Below, piece after piece: positions 27,097 to 37,206 of a stretch of 64,000 nt of DNA (positions are counted from its first letter, which is position 1; each line of letters opens with the position of its first letter). Origin of the DNA: CAZWCE01 sp964632505. Its GTDB lineage: Bacteria > Planctomycetota > Planctomycetia > Pirellulales > Thermoguttaceae. The DNA is taken from the NCBI GenBank assembly GCA_964632505.1, contig CAZWCE010000002.1:266157-330156 (forward strand). The letters are read 5' to 3'. A model generated the notes under the pieces. It did no database searches. It saw only the letters and a program-made list of their open reading frames with translations, and was not told where the DNA came from. Made by a program: the position numbers and the translations under genes.

Positions 27097-28509
27097 ATGG
27101 CACACCTTTTGATCATCGACGATGAAGCGAGCATCTGCTGGGCTTTCCGGCAGTTCGGCCGTACCGAGGGGCACTCGGTCGCCACAGCCGCCAGCGCGGA
27201 AGAGGGGCTGAAGGAACTCGAAAAAGAGAGTCCCGATATGATTTTCCTCGATGTGCGGCTTCCCGGTATCGATGGACTCACGGCGATGGGCCGTTTGGAA
27301 AAGATTCGTCCCGGCGTGCCGATTGTCATCATGACCGCGTTCGGCCAATTGGAAACGGCCATCAGGGCGGTGCGGCAAGGCGCCCTGGATTACCTGGCCA
27401 AGCCGTTCGACCTGGAAGAGGTGCGAACCCTCATCGAGCAGGCACTCGCCGAGAAATCTCCGACGGACTCCCTGACTCCGGTCACCTACGACACCGCCGA
27501 AGGGGAGCCCCTTTTGGGAAGCTCGCCGGAAATGCAGAAGGTCTTCAAGAAGATCGCCCTGGCCACCACGTCCGACGCTTGCGTTCATCTTTTCGGCGAA
27601 AGCGGCACCGGCAAGGAACTGGTCGCTCGGGCAATTCATCACCACAGCCATCGGAAATCGGCCCCCTTTGTGGCAATCAACCTCGCCTCGCTGAACCCGG
27701 CCCTCGCCGAAAGCGCGCTCTTTGGGCATGAAAAAGGGGCGTTCACCAGCGCCGAACAAAAGCACCAAGGGCTATTGAAAAAGGCGGAAGGAGGCACCGT
27801 CTTTCTCGATGAAATCGCGGAAATGCCGGAGGAGATTCAGATCAAATTGCTCCGTGCCCTGGAACACGGCGAGTTTTTTCCGGTCGGGGCCAATCGGCCG
27901 ATGACCTCTGACTTCCGAATTCTTTCGGCCACCCACCGCGATTTGCTCGAGCGGGTTCAAATGGGCGATTTCCGTCACGACCTCTTCTTCCGACTGAACA
28001 CCCTTACCATTGAACTGCCGCCACTGCGCCGGCGTCTCGAGGATCTTCCCATGTTGGTTTCTCATTTTCTTTCAAGCATGGCCCAAAAAAATCGGCTTCC
28101 TCTCTCGGCACTTTCCGAGCAAGCCATGGAAGAACTCCGCCGACGGAATTGGCACGGCAATGTTCGGGAGTTGCGCAACGCGATCGAATACGCGATGATC
28201 CACGCGAGAAAGGGAACCATCCTTCCCTATCATCTGCCGCCACCGATCCCCTCGGTCCGATCATCGCCCCCCCCGCCGGAGTATTCGCTTTCGGAATCGA
28301 TCCGAAGATGGACCGAAGAACATATCGGCGAAGCCGCTTCGGACACTCCCCTCCAACCTCGTTTTCTCGAAATGGTGGAGCGGCCGTTCCTTGAACAGGT
28401 GATGGCCGTCTGCGGGGGAAACTGCGCCGAGGCGGCTCGAAAATTGGGCATCCACCGCACCACGCTCCGAAACAAACTTGCCCAATACGGCATCCTCGAC
28501 GACGAATGA
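27097..28509 (+). CDS. NtrC-family sigma-54-dependent response regulator with GAFTSA loop
   Basis: The product has 470 residues. The receiver domain (1-120) has D8/D9, phospho-acceptor D52 (LDVRLPG) and K102. The AAA+ domain has Walker A GESGTGKE (167-174), Walker B GTVFLDEIAE (233-242) and an arginine-finger region. The sigma-54 contact loop reads GAFTSA (214-219) instead of GAFTGA. A Fis-type HTH closes the protein (AEAARKLGIHRTTLRNKL). It should activate sigma-54 promoters when phosphorylated by the kinase upstream. The Ser in the loop may alter the coupling to sigma-54. I found no convincing -24/-12 promoter in the window, so its targets are unknown. Confidence 0.92.
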   Translation: MAHLLIIDDEASICWAFRQFGRTEGHSVATAASAEEGLKELEKESPDMIFLDVRLPGIDGLTAMGRLEKIRPGVPIVIMTAFGQLETAIRAVRQGALDYLAKPFDLEEVRTLIEQALAEKSPTDSLTPVTYDTAEGEPLLGSSPEMQKVFKKIALATTSDACVHLFGESGTGKELVARAIHHHSHRKSAPFVAINLASLNPALAESALFGHEKGAFTSAEQKHQGLLKKAEGGTVFLDEIAEMPEEIQIKLLRALEHGEFFPVGANRPMTSDFRILSATHRDLLERVQMGDFRHDLFFRLNTLTIELPPLRRRLEDLPMLVSHFLSSMAQKNRLPLSALSEQAMEELRRRNWHGNVRELRNAIEYAMIHARKGTILPYHLPPPIPSVRSSPPPPEYSLSESIRRWTEEHIGEAASDTPLQPRFLEMVERPFLEQVMAVCGGNCAEAARKLGIHRTTLRNKLAQYGILDDE

Positions 28510-28646
28510 GTCTTCACCGACGACAGAGAAGGGCCTCCCTGGGAGTTCCCGCAAGGTGAGCCGGCAACTTCATCTTCATCCAATCCCTAGATCAATCATA
28601 TGCCCCGTTTTCAGCTCCGGGCACACCGAGTGCGCGCAGACGGGAT

Positions 28647-28682
28647 CTCCTGAAGAAGGTCGAGAAGCACCTTCTTCAGGAG
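28647..28682. terminator. Perfect hairpin between convergent genes
   Basis: CTCCTGAAGAAGGT and ACCTTCTTCAGGAG form a perfect 14-bp stem with an 8-base loop. It lies between the convergent regulator and oxidoreductase genes and could end transcription from both sides, though no T-tract follows. Confidence 0.55.
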
Positions 28683-28756
28683 AAGTGAAAGCGTTCACCC
28701 ATACGATTCGATTTTCTCCGGTGCCGTGCTGTCCGAAGCGTCTGGAGGGATGATTC

Positions 28757-30115
28757 TCAAAACGCCTTGGTGAAGCCGGGCATGGCGATCGGATATTGGC
28801 CGTCCTCGTCGGGTTGGACCGGGGCCGGATCATCCATCGACTCGATCTGATCGAGGTTCGGCGCGAGCTGGAGGTCGGAATTCAGCGCCTCTTCCCAGGT
28901 GACCATTTGTCCCGATTCGGCGGCCATGCGACCGAGGATGCCGGTCAGTGCGGCGTAGGCCGAGCGTTCGGTTTCGTTGTAGGGCTTGTCGTTTCGGATC
29001 GCGTCGAAGAGGAGCTGGTGTTCGATGTCGTAGGCGTTCACGGGGGGGCCGTCGTACTGCCACACGACGTGGTCCGGCGTTTGCTGATAACTCTTGTAAA
29101 TCGCCGGCTTCTTGATGCCTTCGCCCAAGACGGACGCCGCCTTGGAGCCGTGAATCACGTCGCCGAAGAAGCCCCAACAGTTGGCCATGTGGCGTCCTTG
29201 ACCGAAGAGTCGGGTTCCGTCGCCGAACGTGTATTCCACGGCGTAGTGGTCGAAAAGCTGATCGGGATGCTCGCGGACCTGGCGTCCCCCTTGCCCCTGG
29301 GCCGAGACGGGCCAGGCATCCTTGACCCAACAGCAGACGTCGAGGTTGTGGATCAACCAGTCGAGCAGGAAGCTCCCATTGCACCAAGTATAGCAACTGT
29401 AATTGCGGATCTGATGTGCCAGTTCGGAGATCTTTTCCGACTTCGGGCGAAAGCCGACCGGTCCGTGTTCGCGGTAGGCCCAACAGGTCACCACATCGCC
29501 GATGGCGCCGTCATGAATGCGCTTGACGGCGTCTTCCAGCGGGGGGTAATGCCGGCTCATCAAGCCGCTGGCGATTTTGAGTCCCTTTTCATCGGCCTTC
29601 TTGCCGGCGGCCAGAATGCGCCGAATGCCGGGGCCGTCGACGGCAAACGATTTTTCCATGAAGACATGCTTATCCTTTTCGACGGCATACTCCACGTGCA
29701 TCGGACGGAACGCCGGCGGGGTGGCCAGGAGCACCAAGTCGTTGTCGCCTAGAAGATCGATCGCCTTCTTATAGCCGTCGAAACCGACGAATCGGCGCTC
29801 CGGCGGGACATCGACCTGATCGGCGAAGTCCTTTTGGAGCAGCTTGAGGGTTCCGTCGACTCGGTGTTGGAACACATCGACCAGTGCGACGAGCTTCACC
29901 GGTCCCTGTTTTTTCGTCCGCAAGGCGTTCGCCGCCGCTCCGGTGCCTCGCCCGCCGCAACCGATCAGGGCGACCTGAATGGTATTGTTCTCCGCCGCAT
30001 GGACTCGAGGGGAAAAGGCGCTCGAGACGGCCGCTCCGGCGAGAAGTCCGCCACCGACCTGGAGAAACTCGCGGCGAGAGGTATTCGACTTGATGTTCGA
30101 TGGATGCAAGGCCAT
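28757..30115 (-). CDS. Gfo/Idh/MocA-family oxidoreductase, Tat-exported
   Basis: The product has 452 residues. A twin-arginine signal (TSRREFLQVGGG) leads to a cleavage region ending VHAAE. The Rossmann motif VALIGCGGRGTG follows at about 48-59. The family EKP motif reads MEKS here, keeping the lysine but losing the proline. AAAGGG lies 7 bases before the ATG. It is about one-third identical by eye, and shares VHA..NTI[QK]VALIGCGGRGTGAAANAL, with the next gene upstream, so the two are paralogues. Substrate unknown; sugar or inositol derivatives are likely. Confidence 0.88.
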   Translation of the reverse strand: MALHPSNIKSNTSRREFLQVGGGLLAGAAVSSAFSPRVHAAENNTIQVALIGCGGRGTGAAANALRTKKQGPVKLVALVDVFQHRVDGTLKLLQKDFADQVDVPPERRFVGFDGYKKAIDLLGDNDLVLLATPPAFRPMHVEYAVEKDKHVFMEKSFAVDGPGIRRILAAGKKADEKGLKIASGLMSRHYPPLEDAVKRIHDGAIGDVVTCWAYREHGPVGFRPKSEKISELAHQIRNYSCYTWCNGSFLLDWLIHNLDVCCWVKDAWPVSAQGQGGRQVREHPDQLFDHYAVEYTFGDGTRLFGQGRHMANCWGFFGDVIHGSKAASVLGEGIKKPAIYKSYQQTPDHVVWQYDGPPVNAYDIEHQLLFDAIRNDKPYNETERSAYAALTGILGRMAAESGQMVTWEEALNSDLQLAPNLDQIESMDDPAPVQPDEDGQYPIAMPGFTKAF

Positions 30116-30332
30116 GAATCAACCCTTTCTGAAATGATGGCAAAGATATATTGAAATGAAATATCGGTCGTGTCTTTGAAACCCCCTTTCGCTCCTTCAT
30201 GGAATCGCAAGAGGGCCTTCTTCTCTTTTCTCAGCAGGAAGAGCCCGACAGCCTTGGGAGCAAGGCCCGCCGGGGAGTTTTCCACCTCGATGACATTTCT
30301 GTTTCGCGGATTTGACCGTTCCTCAACGTCCG

Positions 30333-31739
30333 CTAGCTCTGGGCAGGATATTCTCGATCGGTCACGATCCCGGGCATCGGCACCGGATATCGTCCTTGAT
30401 CATCGGACTTCAGCGGGGCGTCGGATTCGCTCGTCAGCTTGTCCAATCCGGGAGCCATTTCGTGCGGACAGTTGAGCATCTCGTCGTAAGTGATGATTTG
30501 CCCCGTATGTGCGGCCATGCGTCCCATGCTGGTCACCAGGCTCGCTTCGACCCCACGCTTGACCTCGTTGTACGGCTGATCGTCGTGGATCGCCGCGACC
30601 AGGTCCTCCCATTCATTCTGGTAGGGATTCTTCTGATCGGCCGGCACCTTCGATTCCCAGACCATTTGGTCCTTGTTCGGCTGCTGCCCCTGGAAGATCC
30701 GCGAAGGCAACCCGCAATCACCGTTGTTGGAAACGATGGCCGAACCGTTCGCTCCATGAAGGTAACTCTCGTAGATATTCGCACAACCACTGATGCAGCG
30801 GCCGTCCATGAAGAACTTCGTCCCGTCATCGTAGGTGTATTCCACGGCGTAGATGTCGAAGTTCTGATCGACCGAAGGCTCGCCGCCCTTGGCCTGGCGG
30901 TAGTGCCGTCCTCCGAGCGATTGGGCCTTCACCGGCCACTTGCCTTTCATCCAACCCTGGTGGTCGATCAGGTGGATATAGAAGTCGCTGTAGTTTCCAC
31001 CACTGGCCCAGAGAAAACTGTGGAACCGCTGCACCTGGTACATCAGCTCGGAAATACCTTCCGGTTTCGGGGGGGAAGCGAAGAAGCCGATCGGGCCGTG
31101 CATGCGGTATCCTCGCTGGAGGATGACTTCGCCGACTTCACCGTCGTGGACGCGTTTGGCCAGTTCCTGCAACGCCCGACTGTGCCGCGACATCAACCCG
31201 ACGCCGACTTTCAGATTCTTCGCGTTCGCTTTTTCCGCCAAATCGAACATCCGTCGGCTGGTCGGTCCATCGACGGTGATCGGCTTTTCCATGAAGACGT
31301 TCAAGCCCTTGTCGATGGCGTAAGTGAAGTGCACCCAGCGAAAGGCCGGCGGGGTGGCGAAGATGGCGACATCGCCCGGTTCGAGGCAATCCATCGCCTT
31401 TTTGTAAGCGTCGAATCCGACAAACCGGCGATCCTCCGGCACATCGACTTTTTCCTGGTACTTGCTCGAAAGCGCCTTGTGGCTGCTTGCGAGACGATTC
31501 TCGAACACGTCCCCCATGGCCACCAGCTTCATCGGTCCCTTTTTGACCGACAACGCGTTCGCCGCCGCCCCGGTACCACGACCGCCGCAACCGATCAGCG
31601 CCACCTTGATGGTGTTGTCTTCCTTCGCATGCACACGCGGGGCGAATCCCGTCGCCAATGCCGAAACCGCGGCAATTCGGCCGGTGTTGCGTAAAAAATC
31701 ACGACGCGTCGTGCTTCGACCTTTTAGATTATTCAACAT
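30333..31739 (-). CDS. Gfo/Idh/MocA-family oxidoreductase, Tat-exported, paralogue of the next gene
   Basis: With the start at 31739 (GGAGGAAAA upstream) the product has 468 residues; 61 further in-frame codons upstream would hide the signal and were left out. The twin-arginine segment TTRRDFLRN precedes a hydrophobic stretch. The NAD(P) motif VALIGCGGRGTG and an intact MEKP follow. It lies 217 bp upstream of its paralogue in the same orientation, which fits a tandem duplication, possibly co-transcribed. The two probably act on related sugar substrates outside the cytoplasm. Confidence 0.88.
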   Translation of the reverse strand: MLNNLKGRSTTRRDFLRNTGRIAAVSALATGFAPRVHAKEDNTIKVALIGCGGRGTGAAANALSVKKGPMKLVAMGDVFENRLASSHKALSSKYQEKVDVPEDRRFVGFDAYKKAMDCLEPGDVAIFATPPAFRWVHFTYAIDKGLNVFMEKPITVDGPTSRRMFDLAEKANAKNLKVGVGLMSRHSRALQELAKRVHDGEVGEVILQRGYRMHGPIGFFASPPKPEGISELMYQVQRFHSFLWASGGNYSDFYIHLIDHQGWMKGKWPVKAQSLGGRHYRQAKGGEPSVDQNFDIYAVEYTYDDGTKFFMDGRCISGCANIYESYLHGANGSAIVSNNGDCGLPSRIFQGQQPNKDQMVWESKVPADQKNPYQNEWEDLVAAIHDDQPYNEVKRGVEASLVTSMGRMAAHTGQIITYDEMLNCPHEMAPGLDKLTSESDAPLKSDDQGRYPVPMPGIVTDREYPAQS

Positions 31740-32142
31740 CGTTTTCCTCCTGCGAATCGGGTGATTGAAACGCCAGCAACATTTGGATTGGACAACATCG
31801 GGAATGGGAAAAATGGGCTGGTGATCTCTTGGACGGAGTGCAGAGCGACTTTTGCGGTGAATGATCAAAACTTCCTCAATGTTGTTTCGGAGATTCTTAT
31901 AGTATGACACGTTGGCCCGCACTTCTCAACAACCCGAGACTCAAACCGCTCCAATGGGGGGCTGAATGTTCAGGATGAGCGTCGGCACACTTCGACGAAA
32001 CAGAGGGCGGAAGAGTGGAAACGCCCCATCTCATTTTCTCGCTCCGTCCCTGGAATCTTCCGTCGAATGCGACTAGACTCAGGGAAAAAGCAGCAGCTTT
32101 CCCAAAAGATATTTCACTTCTTTTCCGGTCAGGAGCCGTACG
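31740..32142. other. Divergent intergenic region with no visible gene
   Basis: These 403 bp separate an oxidoreductase gene (minus) and a nucleoside hydrolase-like gene (plus). I see the ribosome site for the first and no convincing repeat, RNA or ORF. Confidence 0.4.
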
Positions 32143-33294
32143 ATGGCCATTTCCGATCGAACTCTTCAAATCGTCGCTTCATTGCTACTCCCCGCACTCA
32201 CGAGTCTCGTCGCTTGGGCGGAACCTCCGACGGAGCCGGTCCCCACCATTCATGCAAGCGATCTCTTCCGCCCTCATAACGATCCGGACGATCATTGGGA
32301 TCTCGCTTGCATCTACTCGTTGGCCTATCAAAATGAAGTGGACCTTCTGGGGATCCTGATCGATGATCCGCAGCCGGGAAGGCATAACGATCCCGATGTG
32401 ATGGCCGTCGCGCAATTGAACTACCTCACCGGCGAAGCGGTTCCCGTGATGGTCGGTTCGCCGCAATGGCACGATTCCCCCGGCTCGATCTCGGCGGAAT
32501 TGGAGAAGGATCTTTCCGGCATTCGCTCGATGCTCGAGATCATGCGACGATCCCCCGAGCCGGTCGTCATCCACGTACTCGGTTCTTGCCGCGATTTGGC
32601 GATGGCCGGCCGCCTCGCTCCCGATCTGTTCGCGGAAAAGTGCAGGGCGATCTATTTGAACGCCGGCAGTGGAACCCCCGACCCTTCGAAAGCCGAACGG
32701 TTGGAATGGAATGTCCATCTCGAACCGCAAGCCTACGTCGCGATGTTCGAGCTTCCCTGTCCCCTCTATTGGATGCCCTGCTTCGAAGAAGTGCATCCCC
32801 ATACGCGCGATCTCTTTCGGGTCGCGGAATACGGCACCTTCTATCGTTTTCGTCAGGGGGAGATCCTGCCGCATCTCTCGCCGGGGATGCAAAGGTACTT
32901 CCTTTCGATGTTCCGCGACGGACGTTTCTTCGAAGAAGAACGCGATGCGTCCGCTCTCCAGGCCGACTGGCTGCGGGAACTCCGACGACCGATCGACTCG
33001 AAGGCGATGCAATCGATCGAGGCGATGCAACGCAACATGTGGTGCACGGCCGGGTTTTTGCACTCGGTCGGGAAGACGGTCACCCCCGACGGGAAGATCG
33101 TCCCGCTTGGAAAAGCGGAATCGCCCGTTTATTCCTTCGACTCGATTGAGGTGACCTGCAACGAGAACGCCGTCACTTCCTGGAAATCGACTTCCGAAAA
33201 GACCGATCGCTACCGGTTTCACGTCCGCAATCTTGAACGCTACCCCGAAGCGATGACTCGGGCGATGCGCACGCTGCTCGAGCAGTTGCCTTGA
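32143..33294 (+). CDS. Secreted nucleoside hydrolase-like protein
   Basis: The product has 383 residues with a signal peptide (about 1-26, ending AWAE). NDPDDHWD (46-53) corresponds to the calcium-binding DxDxxxD signature of inosine-uridine nucleoside hydrolases, with an altered last position, and VIHVLGSCRDLAMA (about 146-159) fits the family's second conserved region. Family enzymes cleave the N-glycosidic bond of nucleosides; exported planctomycete relatives are uncharacterised and may act on other glycosides. It stands alone between an oxidoreductase and a DJ-1-like gene that is convergent with it. Confidence 0.75.
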   Translation: MAISDRTLQIVASLLLPALTSLVAWAEPPTEPVPTIHASDLFRPHNDPDDHWDLACIYSLAYQNEVDLLGILIDDPQPGRHNDPDVMAVAQLNYLTGEAVPVMVGSPQWHDSPGSISAELEKDLSGIRSMLEIMRRSPEPVVIHVLGSCRDLAMAGRLAPDLFAEKCRAIYLNAGSGTPDPSKAERLEWNVHLEPQAYVAMFELPCPLYWMPCFEEVHPHTRDLFRVAEYGTFYRFRQGEILPHLSPGMQRYFLSMFRDGRFFEEERDASALQADWLRELRRPIDSKAMQSIEAMQRNMWCTAGFLHSVGKTVTPDGKIVPLGKAESPVYSFDSIEVTCNENAVTSWKSTSEKTDRYRFHVRNLERYPEAMTRAMRTLLEQLP

Positions 33295-33329
33295 ACCGCC
33301 GCGGGACGCATGCTTTCGCTCGATCCTTC

Positions 33330-34004
33330 TCAACCGGCCAAGACTTCTAAAAACTTCGGCATGAAGTAGGGCAAGTCGGGCCATCCCCGGGAAGTGACCA
33401 GTTTTCCGTCCACCACCACCGGCTGGTCGACGTATTCAGCACCGGAGAGTTCAATATCGGCGCGAATCCCCGAATACGCGGCGACCTTGCGTCCGTCGAG
33501 CCTCTGAGTCGCATAAAGCAATTGCGGGCCGTGGCACATCGCGCCCAGCGGCTTATTCTTCTCGAGAAAATACCGGGTGATTCGCCGGGCCTCGGGATCC
33601 TGGCGAATCTGTTCCGGACCGCGGCCGCCGGGAATGAGCAGGCCGTCGAACTTCTCGGGATCGACCTTCTCGAACGCGATCTCCGTCTCGATGCAATAGC
33701 CGGTCATCTCGATATAGTTCGAGTATTCCGGGTCGAAATCGTGCACGACCATCTGAAGTCGTTTCACCTTGGGAGCGGCCACGACCGGTTTCCCCCCCGA
33801 CTCCATCAAGCGATAGACCATATAATAGGTTTCCAGCCCCTCAGTGAAATCGCCGATCATCACCAACACCCGTTTATCCTTCAGCGGTTCGTTCGCGCTC
33901 GCCAATGCGGGAGAAGTGAAAACGGTCGACACACCGACCGCCCCCAGGGAGGTGGCCAACGCTTCGCGACGGGAAAACATCTTGCCGGCATCGTTCGTCA
34001 TCAT
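33330..34004 (-). CDS. Tat-exported DJ-1/PfpI-family protein
   Basis: With the start at 34004 (AAGGAG upstream) the product has 224 residues. The twin-arginine segment is FSRREALATSLG. The DJ-1/PfpI core has E55 (DFTEGLE), the nucleophile elbow AMCHGPQ with C157 and H158, and LLIPGGRGP before it. Members include deglycases, chaperones and peptidases; the C-H pair favours an enzyme acting on a carbonyl or amide. Export by Tat is unusual for the family at large but frequent in Planctomycetes. No operon partner was seen. Confidence 0.85.
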   Translation of the reverse strand: MMTNDAGKMFSRREALATSLGAVGVSTVFTSPALASANEPLKDKRVLVMIGDFTEGLETYYMVYRLMESGGKPVVAAPKVKRLQMVVHDFDPEYSNYIEMTGYCIETEIAFEKVDPEKFDGLLIPGGRGPEQIRQDPEARRITRYFLEKNKPLGAMCHGPQLLYATQRLDGRKVAAYSGIRADIELSGAEYVDQPVVVDGKLVTSRGWPDLPYFMPKFLEVLAG

Positions 34005-34237
34005 GTTTCTCCTTCTTCTCGTGTTCATGAATGATACGCAACAGTCATCGAAGTCGCATTTTAGCTTTTCTCCAAAACACCGCCAACCGACACCAGAGCC
34101 CTTTTCGATCTACGGAAAATTTTCTTCCGACGACGCTCCGAAACATTGTAACTCAAGTCCTGCTGTGCGATAATCTTATGGTGCTCACCTTCTCGTTTCC
34201 TTTTTCCAAAAATGCTGCATCACCGAAAGGGATTCCG

Positions 34238-36985
34238 ATGTCAAGAGCCACGCGAAAAGCCGATCGAATCATTCTCATGCTCGCGTTCTTTTTGCTCTGG
34301 ACGGTTCAGAGCCCCGCCCAATGGCCCACCTTGCACAGGGATTACCAGCGGAGCGGCCACACCGACCAAGTGGTCGAAGGCCCCTATGAGCGGAAATGGT
34401 GGCGCGATTTTCACGACGAGATCATCGCGACGCGATGCGAAGCGATCGTCGCCGAGGGAAAAGTCTTCGTCGGCACTTTTGCCGGCAAGTGCCGCGCTTT
34501 GGATGTCGATACCGGCAAAACACTTTGGACCCATCAGGCCGACGGGCCGATCGGTGCCTCGCCTTGTTACCACGAGGGAAAGCTCTATGTAGTCTCCGAC
34601 GACGCCTTCAACCAGGGGACGCTCGCCTGCCTCGATGCCGAAAACGGTCGATGTGTATGGAAGTATAGATCTCCCGCCGGGCTTTGGGCCAGCCCCGCTT
34701 GCGATGGAAAAAATATCTACGTCGGAGACCGCTCGGGAAAGTTTCATGCCGTCGACGTCTCTTCCGGCGAAAAGCAATGGACCTTCTCGACGGGGTATAT
34801 GATCCTGAAACCGGCTTCTTTCAGTGTCGATGGGCGAAAAATCCTCTTCGGCTCCGAGGATATGCACGTCTACTGCCTCACGCCTTCGGGAAAACTGCTC
34901 TGGAAGAGCGAAAAACTCGCCGGGCTGAGCCTCCGTGACCAGGGCCCCACCATATGGAGCGGGCTGGCGATCGTGCGGACGAATCCGGCCGATCCCTTTC
35001 ATAAAGTGCTCGGACGCAACGGGGAGACGCTCGAAGCGATTCAACGTGAGATCCCACGGACCTCCGAAGATGCGGTGCTGCTGGACAAATGGAGCGATCT
35101 TCTGCTCGCCCCGCGCCCCGATCGAAGAAACGCAGAGAACCGGCAGGTCACGGAGCATTTGAAAGAACATCCCCACGATCAATCCTTCTATGCTTTCGAT
35201 CTGGAAGACGGTAGACAGCCGTGGATCGCCCCCATCTTCTACACCTGTGGGTTGCACAATCCTCCCACCCCCCCGACCTTCGATCCCGAAACAGGGCATC
35301 TCTATACACTATCACGTTCGGCGTTGACCTATTATGTACGTGGGGTTCGCCGATATTCCTGCTTGGTGCGACTCGATCGACAAACCGGCCGTCCCGACTG
35401 GGTCTGGCCCGAGGAGGAAGAGGAGAATTGGCGTCATTTCCCGATGATCCCCGATGAAACCCAGGCGCTCGGTATGATGGGCAAGTGGATCGTCGGCACG
35501 CATCAAGGTGTTCTCGGCGCGATCGATCCAGCGAGTGGTTCGGTGATGCCCATCTGGCCGGCTCGCGATACCTACGCCGGTATTTTCGGACCCGGTGCGG
35601 TGGAAGGAAAATTCGATGGAGCCAAAAAGCTCGCGGCCCAAGGATATCTCACCGGGATGCCGAACGAGTGGCACGGCCCGGACCGCGCCATCGTTTCGAT
35701 CGCCGAAAACCGCCTTTTCTGGATCGCCGGATCGCAGGTCGTCTGCATCGGAGGCCCCGATCTGCCCGCTACCGAAACGGGGGGAACCGAACCACCGCCT
35801 CCTATCCCTTTGCGTCTGCCGCCGGTCGTCCCGGGAGGGAATGTCTCCAACCGCGGACAAGGCAAAGTAGAGAAACACTCGCTGCGCCGAATGACCCCGG
35901 AGCAGTTGACGGAAGTGGTCGACGAAGCGAAAACACATGCTGAATTTCCAGACGTGCCACGTTTCACTCAACTGCAGAAACGTCTGGAATCGGAAATCGG
36001 AGAACTGATCGCGGGCAAAGGGGGAACTCCGTGGGCACCGCTTGTCGTCCAACTGGGGATCAGCCGCCACGAGCGTCATTTCCACCGGACCGGCGAAACA
36101 TTGCGGATCTTGGCAATGGCACTTCCTTATCTTTCCAAACCTAGGCAACAAGAGGCAATCGCTTACCTCGATCGGCTGGTCGAAGCCGGGTCTCCTTTGG
36201 AGCAAACGCATCACGATCCCAACGGGGCCCGGAGAGAGCCGTTCCTGCTCGGCCCGGAAATGCGTGAATTCGCCACCGCTCCTCCTCGAGTGGATGCCGA
36301 ATGGGCCGATCTCTATGCTCTCTGGGCATACGCGCATTTCGCCGATCGTTGGGAAGCGGTCTCTTCCCAACGTGAAAGAATCACCAAGCTATTCGATGAG
36401 AAAGTCGAAGCGATGCCCGAGTTCGATCCTGACGACATGGAACACGACGCCTGCCGGCATCTCAATCGACGCATCGCAGGCCTGATCGGCTCGGCCCGTC
36501 TTTTCAAGCGATGGGATGATCAACCACGATATCGAAGAGCTCTGGAGGAACTCGCACAACAGACGACACTCCGAGTCCATCATGAACGAAGCGATCATCG
36601 CCTCGTCCGCCCCACCAAGGGCGAAACCCATGGTATCCACCAAGCAAGTGTGCCGCGATACATCGACCTCGTGCCCGAGGTGGCCCGACTGATCTCGCAT
36701 CATTCAGGCAAAGTATATCGCACACATCTAACCGACCTTCGAGCTGCCCTGCCGTTATGGTATCAGACTTACGGGGAACGCATGATCGGAGGAGAAAATT
36801 ACATCTCTCCGCCAAATCTTTCTCGTGGCATATTTCTTGCCTGGGCCGACGGCACCCCCGCCGCGTCGGAAGCACTCGCCGCGAAACTCGATCAACCCTG
36901 GTGCCGTGCCGATCTATACGACATCGAGAAAACCACCGCCTTGCTGCGGGGGATGACGAAAAAAGAGGTTCTTCCGACATTTTAG
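34238..36985 (+). CDS. Secreted PQQ-like beta-propeller protein
   Basis: With the ATG at 34238 (AAGGGA upstream) the product has 915 residues and a signal peptide (about 1-27). The first 550 residues are PQQ-like propeller blades with the recurring pattern LDxxTGKxxW or LDAENGRCVW. The C-terminal 350 residues are mainly helical and unassigned. The last six codons and the stop lie inside the 242-bp repeat that is found again, inverted, at 44768, so the natural C-terminus may have been replaced. No PQQ-dehydrogenase motif was seen; the propeller may instead bind partners or glycans. Confidence 0.8.
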   Translation: MSRATRKADRIILMLAFFLLWTVQSPAQWPTLHRDYQRSGHTDQVVEGPYERKWWRDFHDEIIATRCEAIVAEGKVFVGTFAGKCRALDVDTGKTLWTHQADGPIGASPCYHEGKLYVVSDDAFNQGTLACLDAENGRCVWKYRSPAGLWASPACDGKNIYVGDRSGKFHAVDVSSGEKQWTFSTGYMILKPASFSVDGRKILFGSEDMHVYCLTPSGKLLWKSEKLAGLSLRDQGPTIWSGLAIVRTNPADPFHKVLGRNGETLEAIQREIPRTSEDAVLLDKWSDLLLAPRPDRRNAENRQVTEHLKEHPHDQSFYAFDLEDGRQPWIAPIFYTCGLHNPPTPPTFDPETGHLYTLSRSALTYYVRGVRRYSCLVRLDRQTGRPDWVWPEEEEENWRHFPMIPDETQALGMMGKWIVGTHQGVLGAIDPASGSVMPIWPARDTYAGIFGPGAVEGKFDGAKKLAAQGYLTGMPNEWHGPDRAIVSIAENRLFWIAGSQVVCIGGPDLPATETGGTEPPPPIPLRLPPVVPGGNVSNRGQGKVEKHSLRRMTPEQLTEVVDEAKTHAEFPDVPRFTQLQKRLESEIGELIAGKGGTPWAPLVVQLGISRHERHFHRTGETLRILAMALPYLSKPRQQEAIAYLDRLVEAGSPLEQTHHDPNGARREPFLLGPEMREFATAPPRVDAEWADLYALWAYAHFADRWEAVSSQRERITKLFDEKVEAMPEFDPDDMEHDACRHLNRRIAGLIGSARLFKRWDDQPRYRRALEELAQQTTLRVHHERSDHRLVRPTKGETHGIHQASVPRYIDLVPEVARLISHHSGKVYRTHLTDLRAALPLWYQTYGERMIGGENYISPPNLSRGIFLAWADGTPAASEALAAKLDQPWCRADLYDIEKTTALLRGMTKKEVLPTF

Positions 36986-37206
36986 TGGCTGATTTATGAG
37001 CCCTTGTCGTCGAGATCGATTAGCTCGGCTCGGATTCACCAACCAAAGCAGGGGGGCGTTCCCTGCTGCGCCCTCCACCATCTCCGCCTCCTAGAGGCCT
37101 GCGGCCGTGCGGGTGCGAGGCGAAGATGGCTCCGGCCGAAGCAGGGGACGAATCGAACGCTTTTTACGCATGACAATTGGATTTGCGTATCATTGCACTT
37201 CGGCAC
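36965..37206 (+). repeat. 242-bp inverted repeat, left copy
   Basis: It matches the reverse complement of 44768-45009 with 7 mismatches and no gaps. It begins inside the last codons of the PQQ-like gene (GAGGTTCTTCCGACATTTTAG) and runs into the intergenic region. The inner part is GC-rich with several short self-complementary stretches. No transposase or obvious terminal repeats are present. Confidence 0.85.

Noticed and set aside
25600..27768. Very long minus-strand ORF opposite the histidine kinase and regulator
   Set aside because: It is the antisense frame of well-supported genes with clear kinase and AAA+ motifs; its translation shows no family features.
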